A stretch of DNA of 64,000 nucleotides from Plantago major (lineage: Eukaryota; Streptophyta; Magnoliopsida; Lamiales; Plantaginaceae). The DNA is taken from NCBI GenBank assembly GCA_026545765.1, contig CM048841.1:93949352-94013351 (forward strand). Direction: 5' to 3'. A program made the position numbers and the translations under genes. Shown in pieces: positions 44,756 through 57,139 of this stretch. Positions within the stretch are counted from its first letter, which is position 1, and the number at the start of each line of letters is the position of its first letter. The notes beneath the pieces were generated by a model. It was not told the origin of the DNA. It made no database searches and was given only the letters and a program-made list of their open reading frames with translations.

Positions 44756-46335
44756 TGATATGGCTAAGTAAGAGATAATTTCAATTTTGGAACTCAATTC
44801 GAGGCATAAACGAACTTTATGAATGGGATAATCCAAACTTGGGAACTCAACTCGAAAAGTAAAATTCAACTTTATGACTGAGATAATTCGAACGTGGGAA
44901 CTCAATTCCAAGTTCAAATAAACTATAAGAATGAGATAATTACAACTTGGAAACTCTATTCGGATAATAAACCACATTATATGGGAAAAATACTCTAATG
45001 AAGGAATGATTCAAGCACAGGAACTTAATTCGAAAGTAAACTCAACTAAAAAATGGGATAATTCTAACTAGGAAAATCAATTCATATGATAAATCAACTA
45101 TAACAATGAGATTAACAAAAAAAAAAACTTGAAAACTTAGTTCGAACGGTAAGCTCAAATTTTAGAATTAGATAGTTCCTACATGGGAGCTCAACGTGAA
45201 AGCAAACAAAATTCTAAGAATGGGATTGCAGTTTGAAAACTCAATTTGAAGTTAAAAGCAACTCTTAAAAGGGATAAATCCAACTTTAGAACTCTATTTG
45301 AATAGTAAACCACACTATATGAAAAAATTATTGGAAGAAATACATAAATTCCTCAGGAACTCAATTCAAAGAGTAAATACACTTTAACAATGAGATAATT
45401 TTAACTTGGAAATCCAATTCAAAGGCTAGTCCCATCTTTAAGAATGAAGTAATTCTTAATTGAGAACTCCATTTGAATGGCAAATTAAACAACTGTAAGA
45501 ATAATATAATTCAACTTGGGAACTCTAATGCAGGGATGATCCAAGCTATTTGAAAATAATCTAACAATGAGATAATTTTGAATTAGGAATTTTGTTCGAA
45601 TGGTAAAAATATTCTACGATTGAAATCATTTAAACGTAAAACTATATTAGAAACGTACGCCACTTTATGTGGTAAAATACTCTAAGAATATGATAATTTC
45701 ATTTGAGAACTCAAGTCGAGGGGTAAACAAACTCTAAGATTATTATAATTACAATTTGGGGACTACATTCGGAGACTAAGCCATGCTATATGAAGAACTT
45801 ATTCAAATAAAGGGTACTTCCAACTTGTGGACTCGACTCAATTGGTAGCATAAACTCAACTATAAAAATGTGGTCAATCTAACTTGAAAACTCAAATTGA
45901 CGAGCAAACCAACTACAAAAATGTGATAATTATAACTTGGAGACTATATTGAAAGGTAAAGCTCATTATTTGGAATAGTTAGTTGCACATTTGGAACTCA
46001 GACCAACTCTAATAATAATAATGTAATTACAACTTTAGGACTCTATTGAAAGGGCAAACCATGATGTATGGAAATATTCTCTAAGAATGGGGTACGTAAT
46101 TTGAATTTGACAACTAAATTCTATGTATAAACCAACTTTGAAAATGAGATAATTACAGCTTGAAAACTTTAATTTGAATAGTAAACCACGTTTTGTGTTA
46201 AAATGCTTGAAAAAAGGATTCCAAATCTGGAACTCAATTCGAAGTGTGAACCAACTCAAAGAATTTTATATTTGCAACCTTGGAACTCAACTTTAAGAAT
46301 AATACTATAATTTTAACTCATGAACTGAATTCACA
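44756..46335. repeat. Degenerate ~53-bp tandem repeat field
   Basis: Around 30 diverged units of consensus 'gataattncaacttgggaa' then 'ctcaattcgaaggtaaa' then 'ccaactntaagaatg'. Unit spacing is near 53 bases at the left end and becomes irregular to the right. The open frames here are by-products. Confidence 0.8.
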
Positions 46336-46765
46336 ACTATTTTGGTTTAAAAGCGGGTCATATACAATAAGATATTAAATTTAACATAATATGTATATAT
46401 AGGATAAACAATTCCTATTATAGATTCCAACACATACATTTTTCTACACTTGTGTACTAAGTTATGATAATTATCAAGAGTTGAATACACTGTTGAGGTC
46501 ATGTCAGTCTATATCTTACTACACGGGTATTCCGTCATTTTACTTTTGAACGGGTCGGGTTCCATACAACCCGAATTTAAACCCGTTCAAAATAATAAAG
46601 GTTCATGTCCGGGTTATGCATATACTCGAACCCGTTACATACCTTCGTAAAACAAGACCCGGACATCAACATTTTATGGTTAAGTTAGTGAAACGTACAT
46701 TTTTCGGAGAACGGGGTGGGTGCCAAGAAACTACCGTAATATGTGAAATTATGTTTGCAAAATAA

Positions 46766-47000
46766 TACTCCCTCCATCCTGGATTAAACTTTTTGCGGGC
46801 CCGGTCACAAATTTTAAGAGAAGAGTGAGTAAAGTAGGATAAATAGTATGAAATAAATTGAATAAAATAGGAGAGATCGTGAAAAAGTATGATAGATGGT
46901 GAATAAAGTAGGAGATCGATTTTCCATTTAAGCGATGTGAAGTTGAAATTGAGGCGTCTCAAAATGGAATGCGGAAATTGAATTCGGGACAGAGGGAGTA
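46766..47000. mobile_element. Stowaway-like MITE nested in the Helitron
   Basis: tactccctccatcctggatt at the left, gaattcgggacagagggagta at the right with the inverted gaattc region. About 235 bp. Confidence 0.75.
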
Positions 47001-47419
47001 TTTCTTATTTGCGTGGTGGGGACCACATACTACCTCGGGGATGTTGGGAGTCAACCCTGTAAACTGCGTTATAAGCTTTTGTTTTATTTGGCTCGAGTTT
47101 GAGGTATACTGTTTTTTTTAAAGTAAATGTATAAGTTGCTAATTAACGGGTCAGATACAGGTAGAGGATCCGATATAATGTTATCAACCCGTCGGGTCTT
47201 GAACGGGTTCGGCTTGGATCCTACCCCTTTCAAAGCAAATCAATCATGATGAGTCGTATTTTATAATTTTTATAGTTATCATAAAAATAGACTATGTCAT
47301 ATAGTATTGGATGAAGGACTACCACCGACACAACGGTCAACGTTGTTTGCAAGTTTTATTTTATCGATTAATTTATTTTGTCGATCCCTTTCTATTTATT
47401 ATTAAAATTAACTATATCG

Positions 47420-47444
47420 TGGCATCGCCACAGGATAGTACTAG
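47420..47444 (+). other. Second (internal) Helitron 3' end
   Basis: gtggc-atc-gccac hairpin (47420-47432) followed by CTAG (47441-47444), with spacing as at the outer 3' end. The sequence before it (about 47310-47360) resembles the tail that follows the helicase at 48430-48480. Confidence 0.7.
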
Positions 47445-47449
47445 AAAAT

Positions 47450-48489
47450 TTAACCTATGCTCATCGAAAAAATTGTGGAGTTCATGTCGTGTTTTGAAGT
47501 TAACCAAGAACATGCGCCTTCAGGTATGAGCACTTATGTAATTATTACGCACGTTTGCTCAATTTCTAAAAAGATAAAAAAATTATATTGATCAAACACA
47601 TTATTTAATAATTTTATATTTTAACAAGGCTGGCAGCTCACCTATCGAGATTGACAGTATAAGGGAATTTGCCGAATGGTTGCTACCCATTGGAGATGGG
47701 CAAGTAGGCGCGACAAATGATGGCGAGGTCAGTTTCAAGTTGCCTGAAGATATCCTTATTCGTGATGCACCAGATCCGATTGCTGCCGTGGTCAGTAGCA
47801 CATATCCTTCACTCATGGACCATGTTGGTGATGGTCTATATTTCCAGGACAAGGAGATTCTTGCACCGACTAATGAGATAGTCCATGAGATTAATGACTA
47901 CATCATGTCACTGTTACCTGGAGATTCGGTCGAGTTCATGAGTAGTGACAACATATGTCCTGATGAGGATGAAATCATTAATAGAGAAGATGTATATTCA
48001 GTCGAATTCCTTAATACTATTAGGGCATCAGTTATACCAAACCATCTCATTTGACTCGAAGTTGGTTGTCCAATAATGCTCTTGAGGAACATCGACCAGT
48101 TTGCCGAACTCTGTAATGGCACAAGATTGATTGTGAATGCAATTGGGAAGCATGTCATAGAGGCAAAGATGATAGTTGGAAAGAATGTGGGACAGAAGGT
48201 ACTTATACCTCGCATGGTGTTGACACCTTCAGATGTTACGAAATTTCCAATTAGATTCCAGCGTAAGCAATTCCCTATATCAGTTTGCTATGCCATGACA
48301 ATCAACAAGAGTCAGGGCCAGCCCTTAGCACATGTTGATTTGTATCTTCCCACACCCGTACTCAGTCATGGTCAGTTGTATGCTGCATTCTCAAGAGTAA
48401 CTAGCAGAAAAGGACTCAAAGTTTTAATCCTGGATGAAGGACACCCCCACAGACATAACAATCAATGTCGTTTACAAAGAAATTTTTAG
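47450..48489 (+). pseudogene. Helitron PIF1-like helicase, C-terminal part
   Basis: Reads SKKLWSSCRVLKLTKNMRLQ (47465-47525), then after a short gap EFAEWLLPIGDG, ILAPTNEIVHEIND (to 48054), a stop, then [33 protein letters not shown] and [17 protein letters not shown] (to 48489). These are C-terminal helicase motifs of the Helitron RepHel protein. The N-terminal Walker motifs are missing and a stop near 48053 interrupts the frame. Confidence 0.85.
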
Positions 48490-48996
48490 TAATCTTTAAG
48501 ATATGTGCATATCATTATAATGCATTCAATATAGATTTCCTCAATTATTTTCTAATGACATCTTACGCATGTATTGTGCTTTACTTTGCAGGTGAAGAAG
48601 ATGCATTTGGAGGTTGAAAATTAAATCTTTTTGTACTTTCATTTTTTAATATGTATTTGACTATTACTTTAACTACATTGCACGGTTTGTCAATTGTCAA
48701 TTAATTATCCTTTCACTTTCTTTTTCTTCATGGATATACTAAGATAGTACTAAGAGGTTGAAGGTATAATCATTTGTATTTTAATTTATAAATATATACT
48801 TGACTATTATAATGACTAATTGTATTTCTTAATTTATTTAAACTGTCATTCTTCAATTGTTTATTAAATAAACCTAACGCCGTGGCATCGCCACGGGTTA
48901 GTACTAGTATTGCAATAAAATACCCAGCAAAGTGCACCTAATGAAGAAGGCAATATTGTAATAAAATACCAAGTAAAGTGAACTTGGACTTCCTTC

Positions 48997-51235
48997 CTAA
49001 GACGAGCTAGCTATTTCTTCAACTTGGCTACCAGGGGGGTTTGGACTTCCTGCAGCAGGTCCATCTTCCATTCCGCCGGGAGATTTATGTAATTTGTCAC
49101 TCTTTTGATACGACGAAAACATATTCATAAATGCCCACAAGGTTTGGAAAAGAGGAGTTCCTTCCTGAGTATACTGAATCGGAACCTGGCAAAAACGAAC
49201 TCTTGTTACTTAGTATTTATGATTTAGGGTGTTGCGAAAAGTTCAGAAATAAAATTGGTCAAAAGTTTTAAACATGGTTGCTTACTTTCTCATTCATGTC
49301 TTGAAGACATGGATTAGCCCCATTTTGAAGCAAATAGTTTACAACTTCAACTTTTTTAAACCTAGTAGCAACATGAAGAGCCTGCAGAGATGTGTGCATA
49401 GGCAGACAAGATAAAATAATTAATCAAACACCGGAATTGAAGAAAAAATTAAAGAATCATGACCAGAATGTTATCTCACCGTGGAGTTAATATAGTGATC
49501 TCTTGCATCCAAAAAAGGGGACACAGAAACACGAGAACAGACACGCGGCCCCCTATTCCGCCTCCACCACATCATAATAATATCAAGGACCTCCAGGCCT
49601 GCACAATACTAGTACTTTTGAGGATATCAACATGCTAGCTATATGGACATGGAGAAAGCTTAACAATGAACGTGAGTCACACGTGAAGGTACAACTGTTT
49701 ACAAAGTATACTGTCGGACATGAACCATATGCTTGCAATTTTGAAGTACAGGATCATATATGTACGTCTCCATGTACTCATGAAACGTGTATCCAGGTAC
49801 TAAAAACGAAGTTAGAAATACAGATCGAGATGCCACATGCATCAAATTATTGATACCAACCGATGAATGGATGTTTGATCAGAGAGTTGATTAGGGTTTG
49901 GAGGCTAACAATAATAGATATTTCTAAGAATGTTATGAATTCGAAATATAAATTCACCAGCATGCCCCAAAAAATGCTTGTGCCATACACATAACTATGA
50001 ACTACATGACTGACTAATTGGAAGATGAAAAGAAACTCACCTCCATGACAGGCACCATGTATTGGATAATCAGAAATACCATTAATTGGTTTCTTCTCTG
50101 GATCAGCTCCCTCTGCTAGAAAACACTACATAATAATACATGTTTATTTCTTTAACAAAACATCTTAATTTATGGTATGGTGTAGAGATGCATGAGAGAT
50201 GATCGCTAATTTAACCTCGACTGAACGGACATGACCATAATAACATGCCCAATAAAGAGCATCGTTAATATTGAAAGGCCGGCTGTATAGGTTGCCTATG
50301 TAGCCGCTACCTATGGGTAATCCAAATATCAGGCAAGAAACTGTTAGTATAGTAATTAATTATTACTCGACACAATAAAAAAAAAAAACTTGGTTGCAGT
50401 GCGATCAATGCCACCATGCCTCGACAGACGGATAATCATTAGAGCAGAGCATGTAATAGCCTGGGGATGGTCGCCATTTCTAGTAACATTCTTATTACGC
50501 AAATTAAGTATTCATTTTAATGTTTATTTCATTTGAGAGAAGGGCATAAGTCGGGGAGGATTAGAAGAAATAGATTGAGAGAAAAAAAGAAATTCCATTG
50601 TTTAACCTCACGATGATGTTACAGTAAGTGTGGTCTATAAGCATACATTTACTTAAAATGAAGTAGGAGAATCTGATGTATGATACCAGCAATCCTGATA
50701 AAACTAGCTATCAGTTAGGAGTTTTCTTGTGTAATCACACCGTAATCAACAAGGAGGACGGAGAAGGAGAAAACTGCGTCCAATATACCTTCTACTTTTT
50801 TTAGGCAACCCTTGATGCCCTCTACATTTTCATTGAAGATGGCCTCAAATATAGGGTTAGCAGCAGCCAGCGCCTGTTTAAATTCTCGCGGTTCATCTAC
50901 CATAACGGATTCGGACTCCGTATCGGATTCACTGAATGAAGAGATGATTATTAATTAAGGCATAAAAACATTCGGAAACAAAAAAAAAATACTGAATTTA
51001 CTCGGTGACAGCATAAAATAAAAAAATTAATAAATGAACGTATACTGACAGCATAAATTAATGTTTAATTTAAAATATATGTTAGTGAAGAAAGTTTTCC
51101 GCATTAAAATAGTTGATGACATAATATCGAAGGGAGTTTATATACAATACTACATGCAGCATTGGGCGCATGCAGTTGAGAAAGAAAACTATACCTGCTG
51201 CTGTCAGTGAGGTGTAGTGAGCCTTGGTCGTCCAT
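48997..51235 (-). CDS. Ankyrin-repeat protein, seven exons
   Basis: Model on the - strand: 51235..51195, 50931..50789, 50310..50216, 50125..50041, 49598..49480, 49381..49286, 49185..48997; 255 aa, GT-AG introns, phases consistent, no internal stop. The N-terminus is acidic and Ser-rich (TDSSSESDTESES). Ankyrin-type repeats follow: NDALYWACYYGHVRSVE, FLAEGADPEKK with DYPIHGACHGG, and ALHVATRFKKVEVVNYLLQNGANP. The C-terminus is Gly/Pro/Ser-rich and has no membrane segment, so it is not an ACD6/ITN1-type protein. Ankyrin repeats bind other proteins; the partner is unknown. The Helitron ends 89 bases beyond the stop codon, so the 3' UTR or polyadenylation region may be altered. The exact donor of exon 2 was chosen by phase. 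Confidence 0.8.
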
Positions 51236-51662
51236 AAAGATGGAGTTAAGTTGGATGGTTTGGCTGGACGTCTGTTGATTTGTTCAATTCAATTCCTAGT
51301 AAGTGAGTAAGTAAGTAAGTAAATGTGAGGGAAAAACTCCTCTAATCTATCATGGAGCTAGCCCGGACATTGAATCGAGAACAGTGTTTGCGTGCAGTCA
51401 TATATATGTCATGTAATCAATTGTTGTGCATTGTTTTTATACATACAAAATATTTTGTTTTATTGTAGAAAAATAAATCAATCCAAATTTCATAAAAAAC
51501 CTGCAATTTATCGACAAACAAAAAGATTCAAGCTGAAGGGAAAAAAAACCAGATGATTAACCCTAGCTCAACACGTTGAACAAAACAAATACTGAGATGA
51601 TTGTTTTAATTGATAAACACAAAATTCGACGAAACCCTAATTCACAATCAAACAAACAAAAA

Positions 51663-51800
51663 ATAATCACAGGCAGGCAGGCAAAATATAACTAACCATA
51701 GTAATAGAAATCACCAGAACTAACAGGTCAAATCCAACAAATAATCGCAGGCAGGCAGGCAAAATAGTATAAACTAACCTTAATAATAGAAATCACCAAA
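51663..51800. repeat. 78-bp direct duplication upstream of the ankyrin gene
   Basis: ataatc[ag]caggcaggcagg occurs at 51663 and 51741 and each is followed by aaaatat/aaaatag, ctaacc and taatagaaatcacca. It lies about 430 bases upstream of the start codon, in the promoter region. Confidence 0.8.
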
Positions 51801-51809
51801 TTTACCAAG

Positions 51810-52560
51810 ATATATCCACAAGTAACAAAGAGACGCGGTGGAAGTGGTAATGAAACCTACAGCCGTTGTTGAATGTTGCTAGCATCTGCTCCTATGTTTC
51901 CAAACTATTGGGCCTGCTAGCCTAACAAGGCACCTGGGCTCAAGCCTTTTCTATCAAAAGTGTTGGGCTGATAATTAACCTAAACTTTATAAAAATTCCG
52001 ATATTAAATTAATAGTTAGTGGAAATAAATAAGATGAAATACAACCAAATCTACTATGTTATTAGGGTCAAATACGAAACAACATATTTTAAGAGTATAA
52101 AAGTCGGAAAATTTATAATGATCGAATTAAATTCAGGAGTGGTCTCTATTTGTAGAAGACGAAAAAACATGAAAATCGGTATAGCTTTTATATTTTATTT
52201 TTAGAAAAGGGGGCACATGGCCTTCTATAGGGGGTATATATGTCATTTCGCGGGGACAAGTACGAGTTTGGTTTGTTGCGAGTTGGGCATGACCGGCCTG
52301 TAATTTTCTCTTACGAGTGACCATTTCATGATCAGATTTTTAAAATTAACCTAAACTTTTTAAAAATTTCGATATTAAATTAAATAGTTGATGGAATAAA
52401 TAAGATGATATACTCACCAAATCTACTATGCTATTAGGGTTAATTGCATACAAAACAATTCATTTTCCCTTTCCCGTACCCAATAATGAAGTTGTCGATG
52501 TTTCTGAATTCATATTTATAAGGACATAGATATAATCAAATTACCTAAAAAAAAAAAGTG
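51810..52560. other. Intergenic, nothing recognised
   Basis: AT-rich with two similar stretches (aacctaaactttataaaaat at about 51977 and the related copy at about 52349), probably a decayed repeat. A MITE-like end gggggacggatggagta is at 52564-52580. Confidence 0.45.
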
Positions 52561-52582
52561 TGTGGGGGACGGATGGAGTAAA

Positions 52583-52808
52583 TCAATACCGGACCCCTTC
52601 AAGCCAACCAGGAAACGGTTCCTTATACGTGATGGTCACAATAGTAGGGCGAATTACGACAAGAGGGATGTTATCGCCTTTCATGTGCCCTAGAAACATT
52701 TCCCCCATTGATTTTGTGAACGCACAAGCATTTGGCCATCCGTACTTCCTTGCCTTGCCAATTTGTACCAAATCAGTAATTTTCCCGCAACTTCATTAAT
52801 TGGCTTTC
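52583..52808 (-). pseudogene. Fatty acyl-CoA reductase (FAR) exon fragment
   Basis: Reads ARKYGWPNACAFTKSMGEM, LGHMKGDNIPLVVIRPTIV and YKEPFPGWLEGVR on the - strand, the conserved YxxxK-containing exon of plant alcohol-forming fatty acyl-CoA reductases (CER4/FAR family). An intron-like acceptor precedes it (ttttcag at 52809). The part before ARKYGW is in another frame and a small deletion after GVR produces an early stop. No other FAR exons are visible nearby, so it is an isolated remnant. Confidence 0.82.
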
Positions 52809-52809
52809 C

Positions 52810-53411
52810 TGAAAATCAGAAATGATAACTAATAATCTACCAATGCAATTTATTGGCTTGGTGGCTGACAATAATAGCAATGATCTTCTTTTACGAATTT
52901 TGATGTTAAATTTGTAGTAGCCTGATCCGGTTCATATGTATCTAATCAGCTTGACAATTCATATGAATCATCATACGATTCTCAGGTAAGTGAACTTTAT
53001 ATGTAACTGAGTATATGACACTTCATCTGAATCTTGATCGGTTACAGATTCGGGAATTCGAATTCATGAGAAACGTTGGGCTTTTACACTCTTGATTTGA
53101 TGTTCATATATGATTTAGATTAATTTATCTCGGTTCATATTACTGTGGTTTTGCTCCTGGTATTGATTTTCTAAAATTTATGCAATAGTAGTGCATGGTT
53201 TTGGTTTGTATTTGCGATGTCGACGTTGCCCAATTTGTTTGGATTTTACTAAGATTATTTATCGCAATAGAAGAGATTATATGTTAGTTGGCTCTAAGGC
53301 TCAGATTCTTCGTACCTGTTTGCAAATGATTATCATGAACTGATTATAGCTATATGGGGTAGAATTATTTAGAATTATGTTTGCAAAACAGAATATAGCC
53401 TCTGACAACTT

Positions 53412-53471
<60 letters not shown>

Positions 53472-53946
53472 CTCCAATTTGGGTTTCTCAAGTGTTACTT
53501 AAATTTAAAGGATAAAATGATCAAATTCTTGATTGTTATTAGTTATACTATGCATGTTCAACTGAGTAAAAATCTATCATCTAATTCCTTTTTTTCCAAC
53601 TTTGTGAAATATTGAGATTTATTCCAATATATGAATGGTGCTTTTAGCCTAGCCTATAATGTGATAAAAGTTTGTTGCAATACCAAGTTAGTGCATACAG
53701 TTCTACATGTAACCTCTCCCCTTTGTCCTCTGTTACTTTCGATACCATGGCACAACAGTGGCTCATTTGTCACTTGCGTCGATTCAATAAATAAATTAGA
53801 TTGTACATGTTTGTTTAACTAAAAGTTACAATTGGATTTCTAGCAGGAGCAATTTGCAACCAAGGTGGGAACTTGCAGAGTTTAACCGAAGATGATAATT
53901 AGTACCATAGTTCTTACATGTATCTTTGATGCATTCTTATTGTGTG
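52810..53946. other. Intergenic with an (AAT)n microsatellite
   Basis: No gene recognised. The AAT run spans 53413-53470, about 19 units. Confidence 0.6.
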
Positions 53947-54802
53947 TAGGGCTGAGCATAAAATGCCCCGGGCCGAAAACCGGACCGACCGGCCCAAAAA
54001 ATCGATTTTCAGCCGACCCTAAACCTATTCGGTCCGGTTTTCGAGTTGAAGAAATTGGAAATTTCGGTTTTCGGTCCGAGCCGGTCCAAAACCGAAAAAA
54101 ACCCGAGTTGGACCGACAAAACCTAAATTTACATAATAACTCAAAACTTAGCCCCCATTCCCAAATTACATTCCCAAAACCTAGCTCCTACAGTCCAATC
54201 GCCATTCCTCCACACCCACCTCCGCCTACACCGCTCACCTCCACCCACCTACGCCGCTCACCTGCACCCACCTCCACCTCCGCCTCCCTTTAATCCAATC
54301 TCCGATCTCCTTCTCCTTCTCCGATCTCCGATCTCCTTCTCTTTCGTCTTCATCCTTTCATCTGTGTTGCGTTTTATCCATTACAAAATTGGGTTTCACT
54401 TTGCTTTCTTTCGATCCAGAATCTGGGTAAGCAATTACTTACCAAGTGAAGTGAAGCAAAGAGAGGTTGAGTACAAAAAAAAAAAAAAAAAAAAAAAAAG
54501 CTTCCAAAGTACTAAGCATTAATTACTTTGTATAATTGTATTTGTCCTATTTCTCTTCCTTCGCTTTAGTAAGGTTGGTGTTTCGTTTCTTTTTTGAGAA
54601 TTGTAAAGCTGATGTTTGTGCGCTATTTCTTTGTTCATAGGATGTTTCTTCTATTTTTTTAACTCGGTTTTTTTAGGTTCTGGCCTGGACCGAACCGAAA
54701 TTTTCGGTTCGATTTTCGGGCCATACAAAATCCAAAATTTCGGGTCGATCTTTTCCGGGTTCGGTCCGGTCCGGGCCGATTCTGGACCGATGCTCAGCCC
54801 TA
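53947..54802. mobile_element. 856-bp TIR element, probably non-autonomous
   Basis: Perfect 13-bp terminal inverted repeats tagggctgagcat / atgctcagcccta. Subterminal regions carry inverted words rich in cggtccgg, ccgaaa and gggcc on both sides. The middle is CCACC-rich, has a CT-rich stretch and an A run (54476-54499). hAT-like by terminus style, but no clear 8-bp duplication was found. The ORFs inside are not convincing. Confidence 0.7.
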
Positions 54803-56815
54803 ACACCCTAACTGTGTTTATAGGAATTTTAAATTCTACTTTCAATTAATACGTATTTGACTCTCTTAATCATAGCTAGATTTGGTTACACTCTTTTTCT
54901 CCTCTTCTTTTATGATTCTTTCATGTGTATATTATTTTGTTCATTTTGGAGTATGAACTTGGTTCATCCACAAGTGACAGCTTGCTGCAGATCAAAACTT
55001 TACATTGGATTAATTACACGGCAAATTCTTATTATACTCTTTAATAGATTGCACTTAAATTCTGGCAGGAGACAACCCAATAAGATGCTAATAAATTTTT
55101 TTCGGGCGGTATCTGTTAGGCTGGATGAGAGCTTAATAAGTTATTATCTGGTGGTTTTTATTATAATAGCTTCTTCATTGAGGTTTATTGTCTGGAATCT
55201 GTTAATTGTATGCTACTGAGAATCTAATCTTATGAAGGCTATAGCTTATGAGGTGTACATGAAGGATTGTTTGCATAGATGTTGTAATAATTCTCCTATG
55301 GTTCTCATGAAGACAATTTTGCTTTGTAAACGTTTTGATTTTTGATGTAGTTTGAAATTTAGATAGGCATATTCAGTAACTTTTACTGCTTCACAAAAAA
55401 CAATTATTGAGAAATTGAATGAAACTATTATTTATATTATCCCGATTCTATTACAGGAATGGTAGGGTCAGACTGGGGTCTTATGTCTAGGATCCATTAG
55501 TGCCCGGGTCATGCACAAACGACGCTGATTAAAGTCCGATTTAAAATCTTTGGGGAGGGGAAAATTTAGGCGGTGGGCAGTTGTACAAGAAGGTGGGTGG
55601 TAGAAGATGGTGGTTGGAGGTGGTGGAAGATTGTGGGTATTGTTTGAAGAGGTAAAATTTATGGGTTTGTTTGTGAGAGTTAGAATTTTTTGGGGTTTAT
55701 TTTGCGATAAGTGACAATTAATGAATTTTACAATTATAAATAAAAAACAAAATAGGCGAAAAAGTTGACATTTGAGCCCATTTGTAATTATAAATTTTTT
55801 TCCGTGTGCAAAAAATGGGTACGTTTGTAATTGTTTGAACATAGGGCACTAAAGTGATAATAGGCCGCATTTAAGGGGTGGTATATGCAATTCTCCCTAA
55901 AATATTATCTGACTATATCATGAAATTACATATACCACCTCTGCTAAATTCACTTTGCAAATTAGGACCAATTGTTTGAACAATTACACCTATGTCCAAA
56001 CGCTAAACATCTATTACATCCACGCCAAATTGGGATAGAATTAACGTCCCATTTTAATTGAGTCGGACCTTGCTTCCCTATTTGGTCATCCCATTATAAT
56101 TGAGATAACATTGTTATCTTATAATTGAGACCCAACTCAATTAACTCAAAACCTACACAACAAACCTACTTTACGAATTCAAAAAAAAAAAAAAAACCTA
56201 CTTTACACCTATAAAATTTTAATTCTATACCAAACACAAATTTTCACAACTCAATTAAAATTTAGTTACTATTCATCAGTTATACATCGATTAAATTTAC
56301 CTCAATTAAAGTTTTGTGCCAAACAGCGCGAAAGATTCCCTATTTCAATTTCAATTTAACATTATCATCTTTTTTCTCTATTTCCGTGCCAATCAACTCA
56401 ATTTAACTTTTTTTAAATCTTCATCTTTAATTTGTTCTCAAATTTACAATTCAAACTCTAAATTTATCCATCTTTTCCAAAACTCTCAACCACCACTTAC
56501 TCCACCTTCCACCGCTACCCATCCACCACCAACAGCTGCAACATCACCAACAGCTCACCACCATCAATAACTCCATCACCCTGAACCACCATGGAAGTGC
56601 GAGACCAAGCTTCCATGGATGGAAGCGGAAGTTGGAACGGAGCTTCCAGGAAGCTATGCACTGACTTCCATTAGAAGCTCGAATGGAGCTCACCGGAGCT
56701 CCGGTATTTTCATCTTTAAAAAAAATGAAAATGGAAGCTCCGTTCGAGAAGCTTTGATCCAAGTGATCACCGAAGCTCCAGTCAATTTTTTTCAAGTTTT
56801 TTTTTTATAATTAAA
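54803..56815. other. Intergenic, nothing recognised
   Basis: No gene supported. The stretch 55790-55990 (ttgtaattgtttgaacat, tatatgcaattctccc) resembles sequence at 44660-44760 inside the Helitron and is probably a dispersed repeat. Frames at 56316-56570 are low-complexity. Confidence 0.45.
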
Positions 56816-56942
56816 TACTCCCTCCATCCCGATTCGTTAAGCCACAATATTTTTCGGCGCTGTTTTTAAGAAATCAAATAATTTATTGTTTATTGGTGGA
56901 GAAAGAAATGATAAAGAAATGATAAAGAATATTAATAATAAT

Positions 56943-57021
<79 letters not shown>

Positions 57022-57139
57022 ATAATAATGAAAAAAAGCATGAGATATGGGGTTTATTTTTTACTATTTTAGGAAATGCCCTAAATTAGTGGGACGTTCC
57101 AAAAAAAAGATGCATTTTTTTATTGGGGTGGAAGGAGTA
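56816..57139. mobile_element. Stowaway-like MITE containing a (GA)n run
   Basis: tactccctccatcccgattc at the left pairs with ggggtggaaggagta at the right. The GA run at 56945-57016 (about 36 units) lies inside and has lengthened the element. Confidence 0.7.

Larger units (their letters stand above)
43682..48907 (+). mobile_element. Helitron (5,226 bp) with defined termini
   Basis: The 5' end is TCTTAATATATAATAAAA; the 3' end is CTAG (48904-48907) preceded by a 7-bp hairpin ccgtggc-atc-gccacgg (48880-48896), inserted between A (43681) and T (48908). The joined host flanks match an uninterrupted host repeat at about 48943-48971 (gaagaaggcaatattg), which acts as a built-in empty site. Contents: two MITEs, a ~53-bp degenerate repeat field and a PIF1-like helicase end near the 3' terminus, in the orientation expected for Helitrons. 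No Rep domain is seen, so it is non-autonomous. Confidence 0.85.

Noticed and set aside
44714..46259. Short open frames in the 53-bp repeat field
   Set aside because: They come from the repeat unit read on the - strand and have no gene structure.
53939..54810. 8-bp target duplication for the TIR element
   Set aside because: The flanks gtgtg and acacc are partly complementary, not duplicated, so I report the inverted repeats only.
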